This document shows, in pieces, positions 4,831 through 11,340 of a stretch of 11,340 nt of DNA. How positions within the stretch are numbered: position 1 is the stretch's first letter; each line of letters begins with the position of its first letter. The position numbers and the translations under genes are program-made. Below the pieces are notes generated by a model. It saw only the letters and a program-made list of their open reading frames with translations. It was not told the DNA's origin and did no database searches. Source of the DNA: CAZVWH01 sp964631175 (GTDB taxonomy: Bacteria > Planctomycetota > Phycisphaerae > Sedimentisphaerales > Anaerobacaceae); contig CAZVWH010000090.1 in the NCBI GenBank assembly GCA_964631175.1, positions 1 to 11,340 on the forward strand. The letters are read 5' to 3'.

Positions 4831-7779
4831 ATGGCCCAGCGAATGGAAAAATATATTAGAATAACAGGTGCCGCGGAGCACAATCTCAAAAATATCAACC
4901 TGAGTATTCCGCGTGATAAGCTGGTAGTCATTACCGGTATAAGCGGCTCCGGCAAAAGCTCTCTTGCCTTTGATACCATTTACGCCGAAGGACGGAGAAA
5001 ATATGTAGAATCGCTAAGCGCTTACGCTCGGCAATTCCTCGAACAGATGCAAAAACCTGCGGTGGCGAATATCTCAGGTTTGCCGCCCACCATCGCCATT
5101 GAGCAACGAAGCGCCAGCGGCAATCCGCGCTCGACAGTCGCTACTACAACCGAAATCTATGATTATTTCAGGCTGCTTTTTGCCCGTGTGGGTCAGCCGC
5201 ACTGCTGGGTATGCGGTAAAGAAATTACCAGTCAACACTCAACACAGATTGTAGATTCTATTCTTGCTAATCCAGAGGGCACAAAAATTCAGGTCTGTGC
5301 CCCATTAGTTCGCGGTAAAAAAGGCGAGCATAAAGACATTTTTGCCGGTGTGCAACGCGAAGGCTTTGTTCGTGTACGCGTTGATGGTGCTATCTATGAC
5401 GTACGTAATGTCCCCGCTTTGAACAAGAACAAAAAGCATGATATCGCAGCGGTGGTTGATAGATTAATAATCAAGGATGAGGTTCGCGTTCGGTTAGCTG
5501 ATTCGGTAGAGACGGCACTGAAATTGGCTGATGGAGTACTCATGGTACTACTACAGCAACCGGAGAGCGAAGAACAGAGCTCTGAGCGTGAGCGAAGGGT
5601 AAAAAAGACGAATGAGGAACGTAAAACGGGATGGAAAGAGATTATATATAGTGAAAAGTTTGCTTGTCCTGAGCATCCACAGGCCAGTCTTGAAGAGCTA
5701 TCGCCGAGGCTTTTTAGCTTTAACAGTCCGTATGGAGCCTGCAAAAGCTGCGACGGACTGGGCAGGATTCTGGAATTCGACCCCGACCTGATCGTTCCTG
5801 ATAAAAGTATATCGCTGGAACACGGCGCAATCGAGGCCTGGCGCAAGGGCGGCAAGAGAATGAATATCTTCTACAACAGGCTCTTAAAGCGGTTCTGTAG
5901 AAACATAGGCATTAGCAGATCGATACCGTTTGAGCGGATACCGGCTGAAATAAAAAGAATTTTAATGTACGGCACGACTGCAGCTGATGAGCAAAAATAC
6001 GGTTTGTGGTTTGAAGGAGTCATTCCAAACCTGCAGCGGCGATGGGATAATACAACCAGTGAGTATGTTAAGACGAGGCTGCACAGCTATCTTTCGGAAC
6101 AGCCCTGTAGAAGCTGCGGCGGCGCACGGCTTCGACCGGAAGCTGTGGCGGTTACCGTTGCAGGTAAAAACATACACCAATTGACCAACCTCTCTATCGA
6201 AAAGGTACAGCAGTTCTTTAAAAAGCTGAAATTGGACAAAGAGAAAACTGTGATTGCCGCACAGGTACTAAAAGAAATAAGAGCACGGTTAAGGTTTATG
6301 ATCAATGTTGGACTTGAGTATTTGACACTGGACCGTATGAGCAGCACTCTCTCCGGCGGCGAAGCTCAGCGAATCCGCCTGGCTACGCAGGTTGGCAGCA
6401 GTTTGGTGGGGGTCTGCTATGTGCTTGACGAGCCAACCATTGGGCTGCACAAGCGCGACAATAGCCGGTTATTGGGATTATTGAAACAATTAGTCAAGCT
6501 CGGCAATACGGTCATCGTGGTAGAGCACGATGAAGATGTTATTAAAAGCTCAGACCATATTATTGATATTGGACCGGCAGCCGGTGCTGACGGCGGCCAA
6601 GTCGTTGTTCAGGGAAGTCCGCAGGTTATAGTCGATTGTCCAAACTCGCTGACAGCAGAGTATCTCAGCGGCAAAAAAAGTATAGCTCTGCCGTTAAAAA
6701 GAAGAAAATATAGTCTTAAAAAGTGCATCGAAGTGAAAGCGGCTGCCGAGAATAATCTCAAAAAGATCGACGTTAAATTTCCACTTGGTATATTTATCTG
6801 CGTCACCGGCGTTTCGGGCTCCGGCAAGAGCACTTTAGTCAGCCAGACCTTGTTGAGAGCACTACGGCGTCGGCTCTATACGTCTCGTGAAAAGCCCGGC
6901 AAGCACCAGAACATCCTCGGCACTTCACAAATCGACAAGGTTATCGAGATAGACCAATCTCCTATCGGCAAAACACCGCGCAGCAATCCGGCGACATACA
7001 CAGGCGCGTTTGACGAGATTAGAAGACTGTTTAGCTTAACGCGAGAGGCGAAGATTCGCGGTTATAAGCCCGGAAGGTTTTCCTTCAACGTCAAAGGTGG
7101 GCGGTGTGAAGCTTGCCGGGGACAGGGAACAAAAAAAATCGAGATGCACTTTTTGCCCGATGTATATGTCACCTGCCAGGCATGCAAAGGGCGCAGATAT
7201 AATCCGGAGACGCTGCAGGTCACTTATAAAGGCAAAAATATCGCTGATGTGCTCGATATGAGGATTGAACAGGCCCTTAATTTCTTTGCCAATTTCCCGA
7301 CGATTGTCAGGTTTTTACAGACGCTTAACGACGTCGGCCTGGGCTATATTCAATTGGGCCAGGCCTCAACGACACTTTCCGGCGGTGAAGCTCAGCGAGT
7401 AAAACTATCATCAGAATTAGGAAAGAGCGCTACCGGCCACACTTTTTATGTGCTTGATGAGCCGACTACCGGACTGCACTTTGCGGACATCCATAACCTT
7501 CTTGCCGTGCTTTCACGACTGGTAGATAACGGCAATACCGTTGTGGTCATCGAGCACAACCTTGACGTCGTCAAGATGGCTGATTATATAATAGACCTGG
7601 GTCCCGAAGGCGGAGACGCCGGTGGCAGAATTGTAGCTGAAGGACCGCCTGAAGAGATTATCAAAAACAAAAAGAGTTTCACCGGCAAGTACTTATCAGA
7701 AAAGCTTAGAGCCGATGTGCCCGCCATAGATTTGCAGACGTCAATAAAGCGGCGCAAACGAAAACTTGCAGCAGGTTAG
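4831..7779 (+). CDS. uvrA: Excinuclease ABC subunit A, UvrA
   Basis: UvrA is the damage-sensing ATPase of nucleotide excision repair; its dimer loads UvrB on distorted DNA. It has 982 residues (E. coli 940). Domains in order: Walker A GISGSGKSS (36-44), then the UvrB-binding/zinc region with Cys125/Cys128. The first zinc module is Cys279-x2-His282 plus Cys304-x2-Cys307, a His replacing the usual second Cys as in some other UvrA. ABC signature LSGGEAQR follows (507-514), then Walker B VLDEPTIGLH (531-540). The second ATPase has GVSGSGKST (660-668), a zinc module of Cys759, Cys762, Cys782 and Cys785, signature at 849 and VLDEPTTGLH from 874. Extra length comes from a charged insert around 244-267 and a basic C-terminal tail ending in KRRKRKLAAG. 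ATG 4831 gives MAQRM; the internal ATG at 4843 (MEKYIRITGA) matches many UvrA starts equally well. Neither has a Shine-Dalgarno. Transcribed away from nfi. Confidence 0.97.
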   Translation: MAQRMEKYIRITGAAEHNLKNINLSIPRDKLVVITGISGSGKSSLAFDTIYAEGRRKYVESLSAYARQFLEQMQKPAVANISGLPPTIAIEQRSASGNPRSTVATTTEIYDYFRLLFARVGQPHCWVCGKEITSQHSTQIVDSILANPEGTKIQVCAPLVRGKKGEHKDIFAGVQREGFVRVRVDGAIYDVRNVPALNKNKKHDIAAVVDRLIIKDEVRVRLADSVETALKLADGVLMVLLQQPESEEQSSERERRVKKTNEERKTGWKEIIYSEKFACPEHPQASLEELSPRLFSFNSPYGACKSCDGLGRILEFDPDLIVPDKSISLEHGAIEAWRKGGKRMNIFYNRLLKRFCRNIGISRSIPFERIPAEIKRILMYGTTAADEQKYGLWFEGVIPNLQRRWDNTTSEYVKTRLHSYLSEQPCRSCGGARLRPEAVAVTVAGKNIHQLTNLSIEKVQQFFKKLKLDKEKTVIAAQVLKEIRARLRFMINVGLEYLTLDRMSSTLSGGEAQRIRLATQVGSSLVGVCYVLDEPTIGLHKRDNSRLLGLLKQLVKLGNTVIVVEHDEDVIKSSDHIIDIGPAAGADGGQVVVQGSPQVIVDCPNSLTAEYLSGKKSIALPLKRRKYSLKKCIEVKAAAENNLKKIDVKFPLGIFICVTGVSGSGKSTLVSQTLLRALRRRLYTSREKPGKHQNILGTSQIDKVIEIDQSPIGKTPRSNPATYTGAFDEIRRLFSLTREAKIRGYKPGRFSFNVKGGRCEACRGQGTKKIEMHFLPDVYVTCQACKGRRYNPETLQVTYKGKNIADVLDMRIEQALNFFANFPTIVRFLQTLNDVGLGYIQLGQASTTLSGGEAQRVKLSSELGKSATGHTFYVLDEPTTGLHFADIHNLLAVLSRLVDNGNTVVVIEHNLDVVKMADYIIDLGPEGGDAGGRIVAEGPPEEIIKNKKSFTGKYLSEKLRADVPAIDLQTSIKRRKRKLAAG
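5574..5599 (+). repeat. In-frame copy of the heptad-hairpin element within uvrA
   Basis: ACAGAGC (5574-5580) leads directly into a 20-nt hairpin CTCT-GA-GC-GTGA-GC-GA-AGGG (5580-5599). Layout and spacing equal those at 2700-2725 and 2807-2832; 20 of 26 positions match copy 1. The six differences all lie in the outer stem or the variable position of the GNRA loop, and the stem still pairs (C-G, T-G, C-G, T-A). It is translated as residues 249-256 (QSSERERR) of the extra UvrA loop. Confidence 0.6.
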
Positions 7780-7789
7780 GGTAATGACC

Positions 7790-7809
7790 TTGCGAAAGGG
7801 TTTCCGCAA
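7790..7809 (+). other. Hairpin downstream of uvrA
   Basis: TTGCGAAA (7790-7797), a GGG loop and TTTCCGCAA (7801-7809) pair over 8 bp with one bulged C, 10 bp after the uvrA stop. There is no T-tract, so a classical intrinsic terminator is not shown; mRNA 3'-end stabilisation is possible. Confidence 0.4.
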
Positions 7810-7816
7810 AACGGGA

Positions 7817-7828
7817 TTACAAATGTAA
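7817..7828 (+). promoter_or_regulatory. Small perfect inverted repeat, possible operator
   Basis: TTACA-AA-TGTAA is a 12-bp inverted repeat about 95 bp upstream of the flavoprotein gene. It has the size of a regulator half-site pair, but it is AT-rich and could be chance. Confidence 0.2.
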
Positions 7829-7838
7829 ACTTTCATAA

Positions 7839-7859
7839 CCTTCGCCGTGACGGCGAAGG
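7839..7859 (+). terminator. Strong GC-rich hairpin in the uvrA/flavoprotein spacer
   Basis: CCTTCGCCG (7839-7847) and CGGCGAAGG (7851-7859) form a perfect 9-bp stem with a TGA loop. It lies 60 bp after uvrA and is followed by CTAAAC rather than a T-run. It may end uvrA transcription by a non-canonical route or be a dispersed palindrome. Confidence 0.4.
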
Positions 7860-7874
7860 CTAAACAACATGATA

Positions 7875-7896
7875 TTTAGCCCCCCAATTTATTGGG
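7875..7896 (+). repeat. TTTAGCCCCC hairpin element, copy 1 (degenerate)
   Basis: TTTAGCCCCC is followed by the stem CCCAAT/ATTGGG (7883-7896). It is closely similar to 10566-10589, with one arm shortened: the G-run here is GGG instead of GGGGG. It lies 28 bp upstream of the flavoprotein start. Confidence 0.5.
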
Positions 7897-7911
7897 ACCG
7901 AACGAATTTAT

Positions 7912-7916
7912 GGAAG
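7912..7916 (+). promoter_or_regulatory. Ribosome binding site of the flavoprotein gene
   Basis: GGAAG lies 7 nt before the ATG at 7924 and supports that start. Confidence 0.55.
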
Positions 7917-7923
7917 AAAAAAG

Positions 7924-10569
7924 ATGTGGGAATTTAAACTAAGTTCAATTGACGATTTGAAACAGTTAAGCAGACAGCTAAAGGTTTCTGTTGAGGCAAT
8001 AGAAGACATTTCGATTTTAGCTGCACCTGTGCAGGCTGGAGTGTTGACGATACCTAATTCGCTTGCGGTCCACCCTATGGAAGGCTGTGACGGTGATTCG
8101 CAGAGCAGGCCGGGAAAACTGACATTACGGCGATACAAAAGATTCGCCGCCGGCGGAGCAGGTCTGCTCTGGGCAGAGGCGACGGCAGTTGTCCCTGAAG
8201 GCAGAGCCAATCCGAGACAGTTATGGATAAACAAGAAAAGTAAGGACAGTTTCGCTGCAATGGTCAAAATGATACGACAGACAGCCGCCGATAGTATGGG
8301 GCCGGGCCATAAGCCGGTAATCGTACTGCAGTTGACCCATTCGGGCAGGTACAGTAAGCCCAAAGGTGTTGCATATCCGATGATTCCTCAGCGCGACCCA
8401 TACCGCGATCCTCTTATCCCGCAGCAGCAGCCCAATCTAAATGGAAAAAGCAAAATACCTAACAATTGGCCTATCGTAACCGATGAATACCTCGATCAGC
8501 TTCAACAAGCCTATGTTAACGCAGCTAAGATTGCGTTTGAAGTCGGCTTCGACGCTGTGGATGTAAAATCTTGTCACGGTTATCTTATAAATGAGCTTCT
8601 CACCAGCCGTGACAGGAAAGGAAAATATGGCGGCTCATTTGAGAACCGAACACGGTTTTTATTAGAGGTTGTTGATAAAATTCATAAAGAGCTTGGTGAT
8701 GATAAGCCCGTAGTCACCAGGCTCGGCATCTATGACGCAATTCCATATCCCTACGGCTGGGGTGTTGATAAAAATGACTATACCAAGCCGGATTTGACTG
8801 AGCCGAAGAAGTTAATTGCTCTTTTAAAGAAACGAGCAGTTAAGCTCATCAACATCACAATTGCAAATCCATATTACAATCCACATATAGGCCGGCCCTT
8901 CAATGAACCGATTGTGGGCGGATACGAAGAGCCTGAGCATCCGCTTGTCGGCGTGGCCAGGCTTATCAACCTAACGGGCGAAATACAAAAAGAATTTCCG
9001 GATATGGCTTTCGTCGGTACCGGCTATAGCTGGCTGAGAACGTTGTTTGCCAATGTGGCCGCAGCAAATAAAACCAACGGCCTGGTTACTTTGGCTGGCG
9101 GCGGACGAATGTCGTTTGCATATCCGGATTTTGCAAAAGATATTATCACGACCAGAAAGATGTATCCGGAAAAGGTTTGTGTGGGCTGTAGTGCCTGCAC
9201 GCAGATAATGCGTGACGATGGAATGACGGGCTGTGTGGTGCGGGACAACAAGGTATATGGCCCGATATTCGAGCATGGCAGAATGAGTGACAGAGACAAC
9301 TTAGCAAGACTCGCACAGGCCTGTCGCAAGTGCCAGGAGCCTACCTGCCAGTTGGCGTGCCCCGCCGGTGTCGAAATACCGAAATTTATTAGTTTGTTCC
9401 TGGATGGTAAAGACCAGGCTGCTTATCAGGTCTTGAGGCAAGCAAATATCTTTCCCGAAGTTTGTGCATGGCTGTGTCCTGTCGAGCAGCAATGCGAAGG
9501 TAACTGCCTGCAAAGATTCATCGGTGATGGGCCTTTGCCGATTGCCGATATACAGAGGTATTTAGCTGAGCAGGCCAACAAGAAAGGCTGGTCGAAACTA
9601 CAAATACCTGAAAAAGCAACCGGCAAAAATATTGCGGTAATTGGTGCAGGGCCGGCAGGCCTGTCTTGCGCTGTTAAACTGCTTGAGGCAGGTCATACAG
9701 TAAGAATCTTTGATAGACATGCGGAGTTCGGCGGAATGGTCGAATCGGTGATCCCGCCGGACAGGTGTTATGACTCGCTAAAGAATGAGATTGAAGCTGT
9801 GTTTAAAGATGTCCCCGAGGACAAGCTGGTTTTACGCATGGGAAAAGAATTAACCGCTGATTTCAACCTCGATGCTATTATGACCAAGAGGTTTGATGCC
9901 GTCTTCATCGGCATGGGTCTGCCGAATTCGGTTGGTATCAGTAATGAGAAAATCGACGGCTTGTGGGACGCGATGAAGTTCCTTTCAGTGTCCAAGAAAC
10001 CCGGTGCTTTGGAACTCAAGGACAAATCCGTGGCGGTGATAGGAGGCGGCAATACAGCAATGGATGTAGCACTTACTGCTAGAGGCTTTGACGCTAAAGA
10101 TGTCTATGTGATATATCGTCGGTCATTTACAGAGATGCCTGCCTGGAGTGCAGAGCGCGACCGGGCTATGAATGAAGGCGTACACTTTCTGATATTGACT
10201 CAGCCGTTAAGATATAATCACACTAACGGCAAGCTAACGTCGGTAACAGTTTGTCCGACCAGATTAGGCGAGCCTGATGCTTCGGGGCGGCGTAGGCCGG
10301 AAAATGTTGAGTCGAGCGCTTACGACCTTGATATGGATATTGTAGTAGAGGCTATCGGTCAGAATTCGCCGCAGGACATTAAAGAAATTCTGCCGGGTGT
10401 GGAATTAAAAGATGGTCTTATTCAAACAAAAGAAGGTTCCTCGGCGACCTCACGAAAGAAAGTTTTTGCAGGCGGCGACTTAGTAAGAGGTGCATCGACG
10501 GTCGTGGCAGCCGTTGCCGACGGAATGAAGGCGGCAAAAGAAATCGATGAGTTTGTAAAACGGGTTTAG
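7924..10569 (+). CDS. Old Yellow Enzyme-type reductase fused to a DPYD/GltD-like FeS-FAD-NAD(P)H module
   Basis: An 881-residue multidomain flavoprotein, predicted cytoplasmic. Residues ~35-410 form an FMN TIM barrel of the NADH:flavin oxidoreductase family: QLTHSGRYS with His139, KSCHGYLINELL with His218 and Tyr220, and YGGSFENRTRF near 235. A [4Fe-4S] motif follows at Cys419, 422, 425 and 437, as after the barrel in 2,4-dienoyl-CoA reductase FadH. Residues ~460-550 match the N-terminal module of dihydropyrimidine dehydrogenase: Cys467, 470, 475, 479, 514, 518, 524 and 528 have identical spacing to human DPYD, and Gln544 sits at its Gln156 cluster ligand. GAGPAG (574-579) binds FAD and GGGNTAMD (707-714) binds NAD(P)H. 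Electrons probably run NAD(P)H to FAD to FeS clusters to FMN to an unsaturated substrate, which is unknown. The stop codon lies inside a hairpin repeat; an SDR gene follows 46 bp later, probably in the same operon. Confidence 0.9.
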   Translation: MWEFKLSSIDDLKQLSRQLKVSVEAIEDISILAAPVQAGVLTIPNSLAVHPMEGCDGDSQSRPGKLTLRRYKRFAAGGAGLLWAEATAVVPEGRANPRQLWINKKSKDSFAAMVKMIRQTAADSMGPGHKPVIVLQLTHSGRYSKPKGVAYPMIPQRDPYRDPLIPQQQPNLNGKSKIPNNWPIVTDEYLDQLQQAYVNAAKIAFEVGFDAVDVKSCHGYLINELLTSRDRKGKYGGSFENRTRFLLEVVDKIHKELGDDKPVVTRLGIYDAIPYPYGWGVDKNDYTKPDLTEPKKLIALLKKRAVKLINITIANPYYNPHIGRPFNEPIVGGYEEPEHPLVGVARLINLTGEIQKEFPDMAFVGTGYSWLRTLFANVAAANKTNGLVTLAGGGRMSFAYPDFAKDIITTRKMYPEKVCVGCSACTQIMRDDGMTGCVVRDNKVYGPIFEHGRMSDRDNLARLAQACRKCQEPTCQLACPAGVEIPKFISLFLDGKDQAAYQVLRQANIFPEVCAWLCPVEQQCEGNCLQRFIGDGPLPIADIQRYLAEQANKKGWSKLQIPEKATGKNIAVIGAGPAGLSCAVKLLEAGHTVRIFDRHAEFGGMVESVIPPDRCYDSLKNEIEAVFKDVPEDKLVLRMGKELTADFNLDAIMTKRFDAVFIGMGLPNSVGISNEKIDGLWDAMKFLSVSKKPGALELKDKSVAVIGGGNTAMDVALTARGFDAKDVYVIYRRSFTEMPAWSAERDRAMNEGVHFLILTQPLRYNHTNGKLTSVTVCPTRLGEPDASGRRRPENVESSAYDLDMDIVVEAIGQNSPQDIKEILPGVELKDGLIQTKEGSSATSRKKVFAGGDLVRGASTVVAAVADGMKAAKEIDEFVKRV

Positions 10570-10589
10570 CCCCCAAATTTATTTGGGGG
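10566..10589 (+). terminator. Terminator-like hairpin, TTTAGCCCCC element copy 2
   Basis: CCCCCAAAT (10570-10578) and ATTTGGGGG (10581-10589) form a 9-bp perfect stem around TT, followed by TTTAA. The T-run is short, so it may be a weak terminator or attenuator between two co-directional genes. The preceding TAG stop (10567-10569) is part of the element, which resembles 7875-7896. Confidence 0.5.
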
Positions 10590-10600
10590 TTTAAGGTGTG

Positions 10601-10607
10601 AAAGGAG
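10601..10607 (+). promoter_or_regulatory. Ribosome binding site of the SDR gene
   Basis: AAAGGAG, the strongest Shine-Dalgarno in the window, ends 8 nt before the ATG at 10616. Confidence 0.75.
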
Positions 10608-10615
10608 ATTTCAAA

Positions 10616-11340
10616 ATGACGGAACGACCTGTGGCGATTGTTACAGGAGCAAGTCGTGGTATCGGCAGAGCCATTGCGCTGGAGCTGGCATCGTTAGGTT
10701 ATGATTTGATTCTTAATCGTGTCCAGAATACACCTGCTGAAACGAAAAAAGAAGCTGAGCAGATAGGTGCAAAGTGCGAATTCGTGCCGGGCGATATTAG
10801 TAAGGCCGAGACGAGAAAGCGGATTATCGATTCCTGCAAAAGCAAATTCGGCAGAGTGGATTTTTTGGTAAATAACGCTGGCGTGGCACCGCTAAAGCGA
10901 ATCGATATTCTCCAAGCCACGGAGGAAAGCTACGATAGGGTAATGAGCATAAACCTTAAAGGTCCTTACTTTTTGACTCAGCTCGTAGCTAATTGGATGA
11001 TTGAGCAAAAAAGCAAATTCCCCGACAGAGCGTTTCAGATTGTAAGCACAGGCTCGATCTCGGCATATACCAGCTCGCCATCGCGAGGCGAATATTGTAT
11101 CAGCAAGGCTGGCATTAGTATGATGACCAAACTTTACGCCGACAGGCTTGCCGAATTCGGTATCGGAGTTTTCGAGGTTAGAGCTGGTATTATAGCAACC
11201 GATATGACCAGCGCAGTAAAAGATAAATATGATAAACTCATAGCTGGGGGACTGACGCCGATAAAGCGCTGGGGCCAGCCGGAAGACGTCGCCAAGGCTG
11301 TGGGCGCAATCGCTGAGGGTAGGCTTGATTTCTCCACAGG
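10616..11340 (+). CDS. Short-chain dehydrogenase/reductase, FabG-like, 3' end cut by the window
   Basis: The frame is open to the window end, giving 241 codons of an expected ~255. Classical SDR features are in order: the nucleotide-binding motif TGASRGIG (residues 10-17), NNAG (86-89), catalytic Ser147, and Tyr160 and Lys164 in YCISK. VRAGIIATDMT follows in the position of the cofactor/substrate loop. Such proteins are often annotated 3-ketoacyl-ACP reductase, but many reduce sugars, sugar acids or other ketones. With an ene-reductase-like flavoprotein immediately upstream, a two-step reduction of a shared substrate is an inference, not shown. Start ATG 10616 has a strong RBS. Arg14 in TGASRG and the absence of an acidic residue at the end of the second strand (LILNRV) are compatible with NADPH use. 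The likely missing part is the final GG-containing strand. Confidence 0.9.
   Translation, partial: MTERPVAIVTGASRGIGRAIALELASLGYDLILNRVQNTPAETKKEAEQIGAKCEFVPGDISKAETRKRIIDSCKSKFGRVDFLVNNAGVAPLKRIDILQATEESYDRVMSINLKGPYFLTQLVANWMIEQKSKFPDRAFQIVSTGSISAYTSSPSRGEYCISKAGISMMTKLYADRLAEFGIGVFEVRAGIIATDMTSAVKDKYDKLIAGGLTPIKRWGQPEDVAKAVGAIAEGRLDFST

Noticed and set aside
5020..5033. Reverse-strand match to the hairpin core (GAGCGTAAGCG) within uvrA.
   Set aside because: It encodes the universally conserved UvrA segment SAYAR; the match is explained by codon choice, and no flanking stem or heptad is present.

Overview
The window reads as chromosomal DNA of a Gram-negative, lipid A-making bacterium. The best guess is a Planctomycetota (Phycisphaerae/Sedimentisphaerales-like) or related lineage. 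This rests on the LpxC-FabZ fusion beside lpxD and lpxA, an OYE-type/dihydropyrimidine-dehydrogenase-like fused flavoprotein, moderate GC content, and spacers full of short degenerate repeats. The taxonomic call is inference (about 0.5); no rRNA or tRNA is present to anchor it.

Positions 1-3901 (+ strand) carry a lipid A block. It holds the C-terminal half of lpxD, then a fused lpxC/fabZ that overlaps lpxD by 29 bp and starts at TTG, then lpxA, then a Gfo/Idh/MocA dehydrogenase. LpxA acylates UDP-GlcNAc (or a diamino analogue), LpxC deacetylates, LpxD adds the second acyl chain, and FabZ makes precursors for acyl-ACPs. The Gfo/Idh/MocA protein sits where GnnA sits in organisms that make the 2,3-diamino sugar of lipid A, but no GnnB aminotransferase is visible. 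The spacers around lpxA contain heptanucleotide (7-bp period) arrays. One forms an inverted repeat running into the lpxA ribosome binding site. Two others are attached to a 20-nt hairpin repeat.

Positions 3941-7779 hold two divergent DNA-repair genes: nfi (endonuclease V, - strand) and uvrA (+ strand), separated by 134 bp with a candidate uvrA promoter. Both proteins carry extra residues in surface-type loops. The nfi insert (27 residues) is encoded by a nested palindrome. The uvrA insert contains a third copy of the hairpin repeat seen beside lpxA, with compensatory stem changes and kept in frame.

Positions 7780-11340 hold a 144-bp hairpin-rich spacer, then an 881-residue flavoprotein, then a short-chain dehydrogenase cut by the window end. 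The flavoprotein is an Old Yellow Enzyme-type barrel with a [4Fe-4S] motif, followed by a DPYD/GltD-like two-cluster, FAD and NAD(P)H module. The last two genes are probably co-transcribed, with a terminator-like hairpin between them that resembles one upstream of the flavoprotein. No gene-free stretch exceeds 300 bp; the longest is 2655-2890. No tRNA, rRNA, CRISPR array, transposase or phage gene was seen.
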